From an uncultured Rhizobium sp. (GTDB lineage: Bacteria > Pseudomonadota > Alphaproteobacteria > Rhizobiales > Rhizobiaceae), in contig CAMFHE010000001.1 in assembly GCA_945952045.1 (NCBI GenBank), positions 324,041 through 388,040 on the forward strand: a DNA stretch of 64,000 nucleotides. The letters are read 5' to 3'. Each line of letters begins with the position of its first letter. Positions within the stretch are counted from its first letter, which is position 1. A program made the translations under genes and the position numbers. Shown in pieces: positions 17,889 to 27,382 of the stretch. Below the pieces are notes generated by a model. It did not search any database. It was not told the DNA's origin and saw only the letters and a program-made list of their open reading frames with translations.

Positions 17889-19352
17889 TCAAAGGCTGAT
17901 GAGCACGCTCTTGGTCTCTCGATTGGCGAGATAGGCGGCGCGTCCGAGATCTTTGCCGATGCCGGAGCGCTTGTAGCCGCCGGTGGGCAGAATGTGATCG
18001 CGCGACCGGCTGTAGCGATTGACCCAGACGGTGCCGGCCTGGATTTCGCGGGCGAGCCGCAGCGTGCGTGACAGATCCGAGGTGAACAGGCCGGAGGCGA
18101 GGCCATAGGTTGGGTGATCGGCCAGTGCCATCGCCTGCTCTTCGGTCTCAAATGTCTGCAGCGTCAGCACCGGCCCAAAGATCTCCTCGACGATGGCGGG
18201 CGAGGTCTGGTCGAGGTCGGTCAGCAGCGTCGGCGCATAGAAATAGCCTGGATGATCGATCGGCCGGCCGCCGATCAGGCAGCGGCTGCCGCCGGCCACG
18301 GCAGCATCGACGATCGAGCCGATCCGGTCGCGCTGGCGCTCAGAGATAATCGGCGAATATTGCGTCGCTTCGTCCCAGGTCGGCCCCGGCCGCACATTCG
18401 CCATGCGCTTGACGAGCGCCTCCGTGAAGCGTTCGGCGACCGACGCCTCGACGATGACGCGCGTGGCGGCGACGCAGGCCTGTCCGGCATTGAAGAGAAC
18501 GCTGCCGGCAATCGCATCGGCGGCCTTGTCGAGATCGGCATCGGCAAAGACGATCTGCGGGCTCTTGCCCCCGAGTTCGAGCGTCATCGGCTTGACGCCG
18601 GTGCGGGCGATGTTTTCCATGATCGCCGAGCCTGCGCGCGTCGAGCCAGTGAAGCTGACCTTGGCGATCTGCGGATGGCCGGTCAGCGCATTGCCGGTGG
18701 TGACGCCATCGCCGAGCACGACGTTGAACAGGCCGGCGGGCAGGCCGGCGCGCACCGCAAGCTCCGCCAGATAGACGGTCGAGAACGGCGTCATTTCGGA
18801 TGGTTTCAGCACTACGGCATTGCCCGCGGCGAGCGCCGGCCCGATCTTCCAGCCGGCCATCGAGACCGGAAAGTTCCACGGCGTGATCGCGCCGATGATG
18901 CCATAGGGTTCGCTGAGGATCATCCCGAAGGTCTTGTCGTCGGTCGGTACGACGTCGCTGCCTTCCTTGTCGGCGAATTCGGCGAAGAAGCGGATCTGTT
19001 CCGCGGTGACGGCGATGTCGCCGGCCACGAGCTGGCCGACCAGCCGTGTCGACGACAGCGCCTCGATCCGCGCCAGCGTTTCGGCCTCGGCCTCGATCAG
19101 GTCGGCGAAGGCATGCAAAACCCTGGTGCGTTCGCGCGGCCGCACGCGGCCCCAATTGCTGGCCTTCAGCGCTGCCTTGGCCGATTGGACCGCCTCCTCG
19201 ACGCGCTCGGCGCTTGCAATCGGGCAACCGGCATAGGCCTTGCCGTCGGAGGGCCTGTGCATGTCGATCTCGGCCTTGGCGGCGATCAACCTGCCATTGA
19301 TGAAATGGCCGACCGGAAACGGCAATGTGTCGGGATCGAAACTCAGGCCCAT
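17889..19352 (-). CDS. NAD-dependent aldehyde dehydrogenase
   Basis: This 487-residue aldehyde dehydrogenase has the catalytic Cys293 in NAGQACVAATR, the general-base region LELGGKSPQIVFADADL, and PWNFPVSMAGWKIGPALAAG. The C-terminal segment WVNRYSRSRDHILPTGGYKRSG is distinctive and unlike GabD. It is in the same orientation as, and just upstream of, the TDH-type gene and gabD. A 93-base gap separates it from the LysR gene, so it may have its own promoter. It probably oxidises an amino-aldehyde or hydroxy-aldehyde of the pathway. Confidence 0.9.
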   Translation of the reverse strand: MGLSFDPDTLPFPVGHFINGRLIAAKAEIDMHRPSDGKAYAGCPIASAERVEEAVQSAKAALKASNWGRVRPRERTRVLHAFADLIEAEAETLARIEALSSTRLVGQLVAGDIAVTAEQIRFFAEFADKEGSDVVPTDDKTFGMILSEPYGIIGAITPWNFPVSMAGWKIGPALAAGNAVVLKPSEMTPFSTVYLAELAVRAGLPAGLFNVVLGDGVTTGNALTGHPQIAKVSFTGSTRAGSAIMENIARTGVKPMTLELGGKSPQIVFADADLDKAADAIAGSVLFNAGQACVAATRVIVEASVAERFTEALVKRMANVRPGPTWDEATQYSPIISERQRDRIGSIVDAAVAGGSRCLIGGRPIDHPGYFYAPTLLTDLDQTSPAIVEEIFGPVLTLQTFETEEQAMALADHPTYGLASGLFTSDLSRTLRLAREIQAGTVWVNRYSRSRDHILPTGGYKRSGIGKDLGRAAYLANRETKSVLISL

Positions 19353-19445
19353 GGCTCTCCCTCGCAGGCATTCCCTGCAAGGCTAGCGCCGCCCGGCGAG
19401 CAGCATGCGTCGTGTGCAACGCCAACCGCCGACGATTCTCCTGTT

Positions 19446-20351
19446 TTAACGGCTGCGAACAGTGAATTCTTTGGCCGCCGCCAAGGCCGAGCGCAGCGTC
19501 GACAGGAAGGGTGCCAGAAACCGCGCTTCAGGGCGCGACTGGTTGAGCGAAATGCTGAGCTGCATATTCACCTCGGGCGCAAACGCGCAGGCGACGACGC
19601 CATCCGCCTGCCAGACCGAGAGCTTGTCGACCAAGGCAATCCCAAGCCCGCGCTTCACCAGCGGCAAAGCGCCGATGGAGGAGGCGATCTGTATGGCGAT
19701 ATCGCGCTTTTCGCCGTCCACCTCGAAAGCCTTGTCGAGCGCGGGGCCGATGACTTCGGCATGCGAGGCATAGGAGATCAGCGGCCGCCCGAGCAGATCT
19801 TTCGGCCGCACCACGGCCAGATCCGCCAAGGGATCGCCGGCCGGGCAAACGGCGACAACGGGGATATCGGCAAGCGTTTCGACGCGAACGGTCGGTGCGA
19901 GAATGGGGCTCAACGTGATCGCCACGTCGATATCGCCGAGCTCCAGCGAATCGGCGATTTCCCGTTTGGGCAGAGTATGCAGGTGGACCTTCACTTCGCT
20001 GTGGCTTTTGCGGAAGGCGGCCAGCGCTTCGGGCACCAGCGAATAGGCAATCGGCAGGCTGGCGCCGATGCGCAGCAGGCCAATCTTGGCGGCGCCCACA
20101 TCGCGGGCCAGCGCCGTCAGCATGTCGAACTGGCGGAAAGCGCGGTCGACATCGGCAAAGATCAGTCGCGCCTCCATGGTCGCCACCAGCCGCCCGCCGA
20201 TGCGGTCGAACAGGGCATAGCCGAGCTGGTCTTCGAGATGGGCGAGCAGCTTGCTCACCGCCGGCTGCGAAATGCCAAGCGTATTGGCGGCGGCGGTGAT
20301 CGTGCCGTCGCGCATCACGGCGCGGAAGACTTCAAGCTGGCGTAGGTTCAT
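19446..20351 (-). CDS. LysR-family transcriptional regulator
   Basis: This 301-residue LTTR has an N-terminal winged helix-turn-helix (MNLRQLEVFRAVMRDG, then AAANTLGISQPAVSKLLAHL, about residues 1-60). A two-lobe periplasmic-binding-like sensor domain extends from about 90 to 295. The ATG at 20351 starts the canonical LTTR N-terminus, so the upstream extension was not used. It lies 22 bases after hyuB and upstream of three dehydrogenase genes. It is therefore the likely regulator of this whole minus-strand catabolic set. A T-N11-A repeat upstream of hyuA is a candidate target. Confidence 0.92.
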   Translation of the reverse strand: MNLRQLEVFRAVMRDGTITAAANTLGISQPAVSKLLAHLEDQLGYALFDRIGGRLVATMEARLIFADVDRAFRQFDMLTALARDVGAAKIGLLRIGASLPIAYSLVPEALAAFRKSHSEVKVHLHTLPKREIADSLELGDIDVAITLSPILAPTVRVETLADIPVVAVCPAGDPLADLAVVRPKDLLGRPLISYASHAEVIGPALDKAFEVDGEKRDIAIQIASSIGALPLVKRGLGIALVDKLSVWQADGVVACAFAPEVNMQLSISLNQSRPEARFLAPFLSTLRSALAAAKEFTVRSR

Positions 20352-20373
20352 GAGCGTCCGGGCAAGCGGGTTT

Positions 20374-22341
20374 TCATAGAGCGTAGCGGATTCGCATCTC
20401 TTCAAACAGCGTGTTCATCTGGTCGGCAACGCCTCTTCTATCGTCACCCATCGCTGCGACGGCATCGAAGACCCGGTGCTTGAGGAAGAAGCGCCAGCCG
20501 ACTGGCGCATCGGCGAGAAAATCGGTCAAGAGCCCGTAGCGCTCCTGTGTCCACACCGCTTCAAAGGCGCGACGCTCCTTGCCGTAGGTGACGGTGCCGC
20601 CCGCCTCCGGGCGGGGTTTTGCCCTTAGCCGCGCCGTCTCCAACTGGTCGATCTCTCCGTCCACGATGGCGACGCCATAATCGATTTCGGCGCGCTGCGG
20701 GCTGACCGCGCCTTTGGCGACATCGGCAAGAACCGCCTCGACCGGCCGCTCGAAGGGATTTCCATAACCGCCGGCGCCCGGCCCGATCACCCGGATGACA
20801 TCGCCCGGCCCGCAATGCACCACATCGGTATTGCCGAGCGAGACCTCGTCGGCGCGACCGGGATTGCGCAGAAATTGCGAAATGCCGCCGGCCTCGCCGC
20901 CTGCAACGCCCCAGGAGGGCATGACCGAGCGGTTGCGGTTGCGGGCCGTCACCACGGTTTCCGGCGCGGAGATCCGGAATTCCATGATCGCCGACAGGCC
21001 GCCGCGATGCCGGCCTGGTGCGCCGGTATCCGGCTGCAACCCGTAGCGCAGGAAGCGGATCGGCACTTCCGCCTCGCTGATCTCGATCGGCGTGTTGCGC
21101 AGAAAGCCCGTCGCGCCGCCGGCACCGTCGCTGCCATCGGAAAACGGCGTGCCGCCGCCGCCGCCGCCGACCGGGCCAATCGAGGCCATGACCGGCTTGC
21201 CGTTGCGCCCGGTGGTCTTGATGTTCATGATGGCGTTGCCGCCGGGCGAGGCCGCCGGCATCAGCTGTGGCAGGGCCTGCACGAAAGCGCCGACGGTGAC
21301 GATCTGGGTCATGGCGCAGGTCAGCGAGCGCATGCCGACCGCCGCCGGTCGCGTGCAATTGACGACCGATCCTTCCGGCAGAACGGCGCGCGCCGGCCGC
21401 AGCGTCCCGGCATTCAGAAGCAGCGTATTGTCGAGCGTATAGAGCACATAGGTCAGCCCGACCATGACGAGCGGATGCCGTTCGCGCCCGCCGGTCGGCA
21501 TGTTCAGCGACGAGCCGAGTTGCGGATCGCTGCCGGTATAGTCAAGCTCCACTTCATCGCCGCGCACCCTCAGCGTCAGCGCGATGCGGCACGGCTTGCC
21601 GCCGACAGAATCTTCATCGGCGTAGTCGGCGAAGAAATAATCGCCATCCGGCACGCTGGCGAGGATCCGCCGCGTCTGGGCTTCGGCGAGATCGAGGATC
21701 TGCTCCACGCCCTCGATAAAGGTGTCGAAGCCGAAGCGGCGGATGATGTCGTGCATCTTGCGCTCGCCGATATTGACCGAGGCGATCTGGGCGTGGAGAT
21801 CGCCTAGGTTCTGCTGAGGCATCCGCACATTGGCGGCGATCATGTCTGCGACCAGCCGGTTCATCCGCCCGCCCTCGACGAGCTTGACCGGCGGAATGCG
21901 CAATCCTTCCTGCTCGATTTCGGAAAGCGAGCGCGAGAGCGAGGCCGGCACCGCGCCGCCGACATCGGTATTGTGGATATGGCCGACGACGAAACAGGCG
22001 AGGCGACCTTCGTAAAACACCGGTTTCCAGATGTGGATATCCGGCGAATGGGTGGCGACGAAGCCGCTATAGGGATCGTTGGTAATGCAGATATCGCCTT
22101 CGGCATAGGTCTCGAACGCTTCGAGCAGCGGGGCGTAATCGATGCCGGAATACCAGGGCGCGCCGAACTGGCGCGGATTGGCGAAGGCAAGGCCTTCGCG
22201 CGTCACCACCTGGCAGGAAAAATCCTCGGTTTCCTTGACGAAAGCGGAATGGGCGGTGCGCATGAGCGTGAACGCCATGGCGTCGGCCGCAGCCCCGCAG
22301 AAATTCGCCAGAACCTTGATGTTGCGCCGGTCGATCGCCAC
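20374..22341 (-). CDS. hyuB: Hydantoinase B/oxoprolinase family protein (HyuB)
   Basis: This 655-residue protein matches the HyuB subunit of ATP-dependent hydantoinase/oxoprolinase/acetone-carboxylase-type enzymes. Typical segments are ITNDPYSGFVATHSPDIHIW and HNTDVGGAVPASLS near the N-terminus, with PDTGAPGRHRGG and GPGAGGYGNPFERP in the C-terminal half. Together with HyuA it would hydrolyse a cyclic amide such as a hydantoin, N-methylhydantoin or 5-oxoproline using ATP. The start is GTG, placed 2 bases after the hyuA stop, so the two are translationally coupled. Confidence 0.9.
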   Translation of the reverse strand: MAIDRRNIKVLANFCGAAADAMAFTLMRTAHSAFVKETEDFSCQVVTREGLAFANPRQFGAPWYSGIDYAPLLEAFETYAEGDICITNDPYSGFVATHSPDIHIWKPVFYEGRLACFVVGHIHNTDVGGAVPASLSRSLSEIEQEGLRIPPVKLVEGGRMNRLVADMIAANVRMPQQNLGDLHAQIASVNIGERKMHDIIRRFGFDTFIEGVEQILDLAEAQTRRILASVPDGDYFFADYADEDSVGGKPCRIALTLRVRGDEVELDYTGSDPQLGSSLNMPTGGRERHPLVMVGLTYVLYTLDNTLLLNAGTLRPARAVLPEGSVVNCTRPAAVGMRSLTCAMTQIVTVGAFVQALPQLMPAASPGGNAIMNIKTTGRNGKPVMASIGPVGGGGGGTPFSDGSDGAGGATGFLRNTPIEISEAEVPIRFLRYGLQPDTGAPGRHRGGLSAIMEFRISAPETVVTARNRNRSVMPSWGVAGGEAGGISQFLRNPGRADEVSLGNTDVVHCGPGDVIRVIGPGAGGYGNPFERPVEAVLADVAKGAVSPQRAEIDYGVAIVDGEIDQLETARLRAKPRPEAGGTVTYGKERRAFEAVWTQERYGLLTDFLADAPVGWRFFLKHRVFDAVAAMGDDRRGVADQMNTLFEEMRIRYAL

Positions 22342-22343
22342 GA

Positions 22344-24386
22344 TCAGAACTCCGCCTTGGTGATGATGAGATTGCCGAAACGGTCGACGACGAGATCGAA
22401 ACCGGGGGGAACGACCGTCGTCGTATCGTCCTGCGCGATGATTGCGGGTCCGTAGAGCCGATGGCCAGCGCCAAACCGATCGCGCCGATAGACCGGCGTT
22501 GCCCAGGAGCGCCCGTCGAACCAGCCCTCCACCGTCATCGCCGGCTCAAGCGGCGTGTCGGCCGGAGAAATTTCCACAAGCTCCGGCTTGCGCGTCTCAC
22601 CGGTGATTACCAACCGCAGATTGATCATCTGCACCGCCGCATTTTCGTCGGCATGGCCGTAAAGCCGTTCGTGTTCCCTATGAAAAGCCGATACGATGGC
22701 TTCGGCATCGGCTTCACGTAGCCAGCTGGGGTCTATTTCGGTCTCAATCTCGAAAGACTGGCCGAGATAGCGCATATCCGCCGTCAGCCGCATCCGGCCT
22801 TCGCCCTGCCAGGCCTGCGCGTGCAGCCAGGCGCGAGCATCCGCTTCCAGCCCGTCAAGGACGGGCACGAGAGCTGCGATGTCATCCGGCGTCACGTCAC
22901 CATAGATCGTGCGGATGAAATCGTTTTTCAGATCGGCGACGAGGCCGCCGAGCGCGGAGACGACGCCGGGCGCCGGCGGCACGACGACGCCCTTCATGTC
23001 GAGTTCCCGCGCCAGGAAACAGGCGAGCATCGCGCCGGCGCCGCCAAAGGCGAAGAGATGGAATTCGCGCGGATCGATGGCATAGCGCGAGACAAGGGCG
23101 CTGACCTCGGCATACATGCCCGAGACCGAGATATCGACGATATTGCCGGCCAGAGTTTCTACATGCGTGCCGAGCGCCTCGGCAAGCGGCTTGAGCGCAG
23201 CGCGCGCCGCGGCATGATCGACCGTCACCGCGCCATAGCCGAGCGGCATATGGCCGATCAGGTTCGCTGCCGCCATCGCGTCGGTGATCGTCGGCTTTTT
23301 CCCGCCGCGACCGTAACAGGCTGGCCCCGGTGTCGAGCCGGCGCTTTCGGGCCCGACATGCAGGGTGCCGAGCCCGTCCAGCCAGGCAACGGAACCGCCG
23401 CCCTGACCGACGGAACTGACCGAAACAGACGGGATATGAATCTGGAAATCGCCGATCAGTTCACCGACGCCGTATTGCGCCTGACCGTCGATGATGACGG
23501 CGACATCGGCGCTGGTGCCGCCGATATCGAGGCTGAGGATGCGGTCGAAGCCGCTCGCCCTCGCCAGATGCCCGGCGCCGATGACGCCGGACGCGGTGCC
23601 GGACAGGATCATCTGCACGCATTCGCGATGTGCCTGCTCGATGCCCATGACGCCGCCATTGCTCTTGGTGATCGTCAGCGGCCCGGCAATGCCCTGGCCG
23701 CGCAGCACGGTTTCGAAGCGGTTGAGATAATTCGAGACGCGCGGCTGCACGTAGCCACTGATGACGGCGGTGATCGTCCGCTCGTATTCGCGGATCACCG
23801 GCCAAGTCTCGGCGGAGGAGATGACGTTGAGTTGCGGCGCCATGCGTTCGATCATCGCCTTGACCGCCCGCTCGTTGGCGGGGTTGCGATAGGAATGCAG
23901 GAAGGCGAGCACGATTCCGCTGCAGCCTCGCTCAATCACATTACGCACGGCCATGGCGACATCCACCTCATCCGGCGCTTCGGCGACTTCGCCGGTCGCC
24001 AGCGTGCGCTCGCGAATGCCGAAGACGCGCTCGCGCGAAATCAGCGGTTTTGGTCGGACGGAATAGAGATTGTGGATTTGCGGGATCTTTAGCCGCGCAA
24101 CGTCGAGAACATCCTCGAAGTTGCGGGTAGTGAACAAGGCGATGTCGTCGCCATTGCGCTGGATGACGGTGTTGACGCCAACCGTCGTGCCATGGGTGAA
24201 ATAGGCGATGTCGGCGGGATCGATGCCGTCGCGCGCCCGAAGCTTTTCGAGGGCCAGCAAAATTTCCTCGCCCGGCGCGTCGGGGCGCGAAAATACCTTC
24301 AGCGTCGATAGCCGGTGCGTCGCCTCGTCGAGGACGGCGAAATCCGTGAAGGATCCGCCGACATCGACTCCAACCCTGTAGCTCAT
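22344..24386 (-). CDS. hyuA: Hydantoinase A/oxoprolinase family protein (HyuA)
   Basis: This 680-residue protein has the actin-like ATPase features of HyuA: GVDVGGSFTDFAVLD at the N-terminus, THGTTVGVNTVIQR near residue 65, and ILSLDIGGTSADVAVI near residue 287. GGAGAMLACFLAREL follows in the C-terminal part. It is the ATP-activating subunit for ring opening by HyuB. It is followed 2 bases later by hyuB, and an unusual nested inverted repeat lies 54-92 bases upstream of its start. Substrate options are hydantoins, lactams or 5-oxoproline; the motifs do not choose among them. Confidence 0.91.
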   Translation of the reverse strand: MSYRVGVDVGGSFTDFAVLDEATHRLSTLKVFSRPDAPGEEILLALEKLRARDGIDPADIAYFTHGTTVGVNTVIQRNGDDIALFTTRNFEDVLDVARLKIPQIHNLYSVRPKPLISRERVFGIRERTLATGEVAEAPDEVDVAMAVRNVIERGCSGIVLAFLHSYRNPANERAVKAMIERMAPQLNVISSAETWPVIREYERTITAVISGYVQPRVSNYLNRFETVLRGQGIAGPLTITKSNGGVMGIEQAHRECVQMILSGTASGVIGAGHLARASGFDRILSLDIGGTSADVAVIIDGQAQYGVGELIGDFQIHIPSVSVSSVGQGGGSVAWLDGLGTLHVGPESAGSTPGPACYGRGGKKPTITDAMAAANLIGHMPLGYGAVTVDHAAARAALKPLAEALGTHVETLAGNIVDISVSGMYAEVSALVSRYAIDPREFHLFAFGGAGAMLACFLARELDMKGVVVPPAPGVVSALGGLVADLKNDFIRTIYGDVTPDDIAALVPVLDGLEADARAWLHAQAWQGEGRMRLTADMRYLGQSFEIETEIDPSWLREADAEAIVSAFHREHERLYGHADENAAVQMINLRLVITGETRKPELVEISPADTPLEPAMTVEGWFDGRSWATPVYRRDRFGAGHRLYGPAIIAQDDTTTVVPPGFDLVVDRFGNLIITKAEF

Positions 24387-24439
24387 GGTCTTGCTCCCTG
24401 TGGTCAGGGATGTTGTCGCAAGAGAGAGCGCCGGGTACC

Positions 24440-24478
24440 ATGGAATATATGGGTGTATTCCATAACCGATGGTTATGG
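24440..24478. promoter_or_regulatory. Nested inverted repeats upstream of hyuA, candidate LysR site or attenuator
   Basis: Two perfect inverted repeats share their middle part. ATGGAATA-N8-TATTCCAT spans 24440-24463, and CCATAACC-GAT-GGTTATGG spans 24460-24478. The second contains ATAAC-N5-GTTAT, a T-N11-A arrangement as bound by LysR-type regulators. It overlaps the last codon of the GNAT gene and lies within the leader of hyuA. Confidence 0.5.
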
Positions 24479-24937
24479 CTTCTCGGTCTTCTTTGGCACG
24501 GTCATGTAATTGCCGGGCTGCGGCGCGAGCCGGTAGCCGGCCTTTTCATAGACGGCATGAGCGTCTTGTGTGGCCAGCATCCATGTGCCGATGGTCGCCA
24601 GTTCCGGATGGTTGCGGATCTCCAGCGCCAGCCATGACGCCAGACCCTGACCGCGATGAGCGGGCAGGGTGAAGACGTCGCGCAGATAGGCAAACATCGC
24701 GTAATCGGTGACGAGGCGCGCGAAGGCGACCATTTCGCCATCAGGCGTATAGATACCGATGACGAGCGAATGGTCGAGCGCGCGCCGGAGCGTTTCCAAC
24801 GCGAGCCCCTTGGCCCAGTAGGAATCCCTTGCGAGGAAGCCGTGGACGACATCCATGTCGATCCGCTCGGGATCGGTGCTGAGCAGATAATCGCCTCTGC
24901 GGGCGGTATGGATCGCCTTCGGTTGCCCGGCCGTCAT
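24473..24937 (-). CDS. GNAT-family N-acetyltransferase
   Basis: This 154-residue single-domain GNAT has its acetyl-CoA-binding motif in LRDVFTLPAHRGQGLASWLA (RGQGLA, near residues 94-99). A C-terminal AHAVYEKAGYRLAPQ matches the typical YEKxGF element. The start overlaps the stop of the cupin gene (ATGA, 24934-24937), giving translational coupling. It probably acetylates a small amine. It is unrelated in layout to the two double-domain GNATs in this window. Confidence 0.88.
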   Translation of the reverse strand: MTAGQPKAIHTARRGDYLLSTDPERIDMDVVHGFLARDSYWAKGLALETLRRALDHSLVIGIYTPDGEMVAFARLVTDYAMFAYLRDVFTLPAHRGQGLASWLALEIRNHPELATIGTWMLATQDAHAVYEKAGYRLAPQPGNYMTVPKKTEKP

Positions 24938-25290
24938 CCGCCGACCGTCAGATAGATCTTGCGCACGGTCTCGATGGTTTTCCAGGTGCCGACAAAGCCC
25001 GGCTTCATCAGGAAGCTGTCGCCCGCCTTGTAGCGCACCGGTTCGCCGCCTTCGGGCGTGATGTCGACGACGCCAGAGAGGATATGGCAGAATTCCAGCG
25101 TCTCTCCCTTGATCGAGCGCGTTTCGCCAGGCGTCGCTTCCCAGACGCCTGATTTGACCAGGCCGTCCTTGGCCTCGTCCAGCGCCCAGGTCTTGAATGA
25201 CGGATCGCCGGCGATCAGCCGCTCGGGCAGCGCCTTGGAGTCGCGGGGCGAAAACTGCGGGTTGGTGTCGATGGTCTTGAGCAGAGACAT
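24934..25290 (-). CDS. Cupin-domain protein (EutQ/DUF861-like)
   Basis: This 118-residue single cupin has the motif region EFCHILSGVVDITPEGGEPVR then GDSFLMKPGFVGTWKTIE. These are the two beta-barrel motifs of the small cupin family, with few metal-binding His residues. AAAGGA precedes the ATG at 25290. It overlaps the following GNAT and lies 23 bases after the hydroxyacid dehydrogenase gene. Such cupins often accompany amino-acid and ureide catabolic genes and may be auxiliary epimerase-like or sensory proteins. The function is not known. Confidence 0.8.
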   Translation of the reverse strand: MSLLKTIDTNPQFSPRDSKALPERLIAGDPSFKTWALDEAKDGLVKSGVWEATPGETRSIKGETLEFCHILSGVVDITPEGGEPVRYKAGDSFLMKPGFVGTWKTIETVRKIYLTVGG

Positions 25291-25313
25291 GTCGGTCCTT
25301 TCTGTTGGGTGGA

Positions 25314-26234
25314 TCAGTAGCCGCGCCCGCGATCGACGAGACCGATGGGCTCGAGGCCGTCGCGGTGACGGCGGATATTGGCGATCACGGCTTCGGCCGC
25401 CGATTGTGGCCTTGTGAAGCTCGCGATATGCGGCGTGAGGATGATGCCGGGATGCGCCCAGAGCGGATGGTCCGACGGCAGAGGCTCGGGGTCGGTGACA
25501 TCGATGACAGCGGCTCTCAGATGGCCGGAATCGAGGGCAGCGACCAGTGCCTCCTGATCCAGCTGCTGACCCCTCCCGGCATGAACGAGGGCCGCCCCCT
25601 CCGGCAGGGCGGAAAAGAGCGAGGCATTCAGGATATTCTTGGTTTCCGGCGTCAGCGGTAGCAGGCAGATCAGGATATCGGTCTGCGCCAGCATGTCCCG
25701 CAAGCCCGTCTCGCCATGATGACAGGAGACGCCGTCGATATGGTGTTGCGAGCGGCTCCAGCCAGACATCAGAAAACCGAAAGGCTTCAGACTTTCGATA
25801 ACCGCCTTGCCGAGGACGCCAAGGCCGAGGACGCCGATGCGCGTCTGCCGCGTATCGCGCGGGGACAGGGTTTGCCATTGCCGCGCCGCCTGCTGGCCGA
25901 GATAGGCCGGCAGGTCGCGATGCAGGGCAAGAACCCCCAGCGTCACATATTCCTGCATCATGCCGGCGATGCCCTCGTCGATCATGCGCACGATCCTCAC
26001 ATGCGACGGTACGAGATCGGCGGAGAACTGGTCGATACCCGCGCCCATCGAGAACAGGAGTTCGAGATTGCGATAGCGCGCGAGACCCTTCGGCGACCAT
26101 GTCAGCAGATAGCGGACGCTGTCGGCATCGAACGTATCCGGATCCATCGAAAAGGGCAGATCCGGCAGGCCAGCTTCGAAGGCGGCCGCGAAAATCGCGC
26201 CACGTTCGGGGTCGGAATTGAAAAGAAAGGTCAT
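25314..26234 (-). CDS. D-isomer-specific 2-hydroxyacid dehydrogenase (GhrA-like)
   Basis: This 306-residue protein has the NAD(P)-binding motif [16 protein letters not shown] near residues 140-155. It carries the conserved Arg region [15 protein letters not shown] and the His near [19 protein letters not shown]. Length and motifs fit GhrA-type glyoxylate/hydroxypyruvate reductases. The ATG at 26234 has AAGGAG 5 bases upstream; an in-frame GTG directly precedes it. It belongs to the run of catabolic genes and probably reduces a 2-keto acid made by the flavoenzymes, or the reverse. Confidence 0.89.
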   Translation of the reverse strand: MTFLFNSDPERGAIFAAAFEAGLPDLPFSMDPDTFDADSVRYLLTWSPKGLARYRNLELLFSMGAGIDQFSADLVPSHVRIVRMIDEGIAGMMQEYVTLGVLALHRDLPAYLGQQAARQWQTLSPRDTRQTRIGVLGLGVLGKAVIESLKPFGFLMSGWSRSQHHIDGVSCHHGETGLRDMLAQTDILICLLPLTPETKNILNASLFSALPEGAALVHAGRGQQLDQEALVAALDSGHLRAAVIDVTDPEPLPSDHPLWAHPGIILTPHIASFTRPQSAAEAVIANIRRHRDGLEPIGLVDRGRGY

Positions 26235-26250
26235 CACTACTCCTTGGCCG

Positions 26251-27375
26251 TCATGTCGCGCACCGGTCGCCCAACGCTTCGATCATGTGCTGGCATTCGA
26301 CAAGCTCGCTGGCAAGGATGAATTCGTCCGGCTTGTGCGCCCGGCCGATGTCTCCCGGACCACAGATGATCGCATCGATGCCGGCCGCCTGATAGAGGCC
26401 GGCCTCGGTTCCGTAGCTGACGGCGGCGAGCGGTTGGCGCCCGGTCAGCTCCGCCATCAGCGTCGCAAGCGGTGCATCTCCGGCAAGCGAAAGGGCCGGA
26501 TAGGCGCTCAATGGTGTCCAATCTACGCTATAGCCGCGTTCGATGAGCGCCTCGGCGCGCGCCTTGATGGGCCCAAGCAGCGCTCCGGGATCGACGCCCG
26601 AAATCGCCCGCGCCTCGAGCTCCAGAAAACAGGCATCCGGTATGATGTTCAACGCCTGTCCACCGGAGACCATGCCGGCCTGCAATGAGGAATAGGGCGG
26701 CTCGAAAACCGGCTCGAACGGACCTTTTGCCAGCCTTTGCGCCTCTTCGACCACGCAGGCCAGCACATCCGCCATGCCATGGATGGCGTTGAGGCCGAGA
26801 TCGGGGCGCGAGGAATGGCCGGCGCGTCCGCCGATGCTCACCCGCGCCGCCGCCTTACCCTTGTGGGCGCAGACCGCCCGCAGGCCGCTCGGTTCGCCGA
26901 TGATTGCGCCAAGCGGCGGCACACAGAGGTCCGGAAGCCGGGCGAGCATATGCGGCACGCCCCGGCAGCCGGCCTCCTCGTCATAGGAAAAGGCGAGGTG
27001 GACCGGCCGACGCAGATCGGCCTTGGCAAGTGCAGGCACAGCGGCGAGAGCGGCCGCGAGAAAACCCTTCATGTCGCTCGTGCCGCGCCCTTGCAGCCGC
27101 TCGCCCTGACGATGCAGGAGGAAGGGATCGCTCGTCCAGCCGGGTTCGCGCGCCGGCACCACGTCCATATGGCCGGAGAGGATATACCCCGCCGCATCCC
27201 GCGGGCCGATGGTGGCGAAGAGGTTCGCGCGGTCGCCCTCCGGCCCCGGCAGTAGGCTGACATCCGCGCCATGGCTGTCGAGATAGGTTTTGATCCAGGT
27301 AACGATATCGCCGTTCGGGGTCCCGACGACACTGGGGAAGGCGATCAACCGGGCAAGGATTTCGATAGCGTCCAT
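26251..27375 (-). CDS. M20-family deacylase, acetylornithine deacetylase (ArgE)-like
   Basis: This 374-residue M20 metallohydrolase has SGHMDVVPA (metal His and catalytic Asp, near residue 68) and [15 protein letters not shown] (bridging Asp, near residue 99). [11 protein letters not shown] supplies the catalytic Glu pair near residue 130. [15 protein letters not shown] marks the dimerisation insert and [10 protein letters not shown] the last metal ligand. ArgE removes N-acetyl groups; relatives remove carbamoyl or acyl groups. Between a hydantoinase system and a DAO oxidoreductase, it is a good candidate for deacylating an N-carbamoyl or N-acetyl amino acid. Confidence 0.9.
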   Translation of the reverse strand: MDAIEILARLIAFPSVVGTPNGDIVTWIKTYLDSHGADVSLLPGPEGDRANLFATIGPRDAAGYILSGHMDVVPAREPGWTSDPFLLHRQGERLQGRGTSDMKGFLAAALAAVPALAKADLRRPVHLAFSYDEEAGCRGVPHMLARLPDLCVPPLGAIIGEPSGLRAVCAHKGKAAARVSIGGRAGHSSRPDLGLNAIHGMADVLACVVEEAQRLAKGPFEPVFEPPYSSLQAGMVSGGQALNIIPDACFLELEARAISGVDPGALLGPIKARAEALIERGYSVDWTPLSAYPALSLAGDAPLATLMAELTGRQPLAAVSYGTEAGLYQAAGIDAIICGPGDIGRAHKPDEFILASELVECQHMIEALGDRCAT

Positions 27376-27382
27376 GGCGTCC

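Noticed and set aside
18114..20345. A 743-codon open frame on the plus strand
   Set aside because: It is antisense to the aldehyde dehydrogenase and LysR genes. Both real genes show strong family motifs, while the antisense product shows none.
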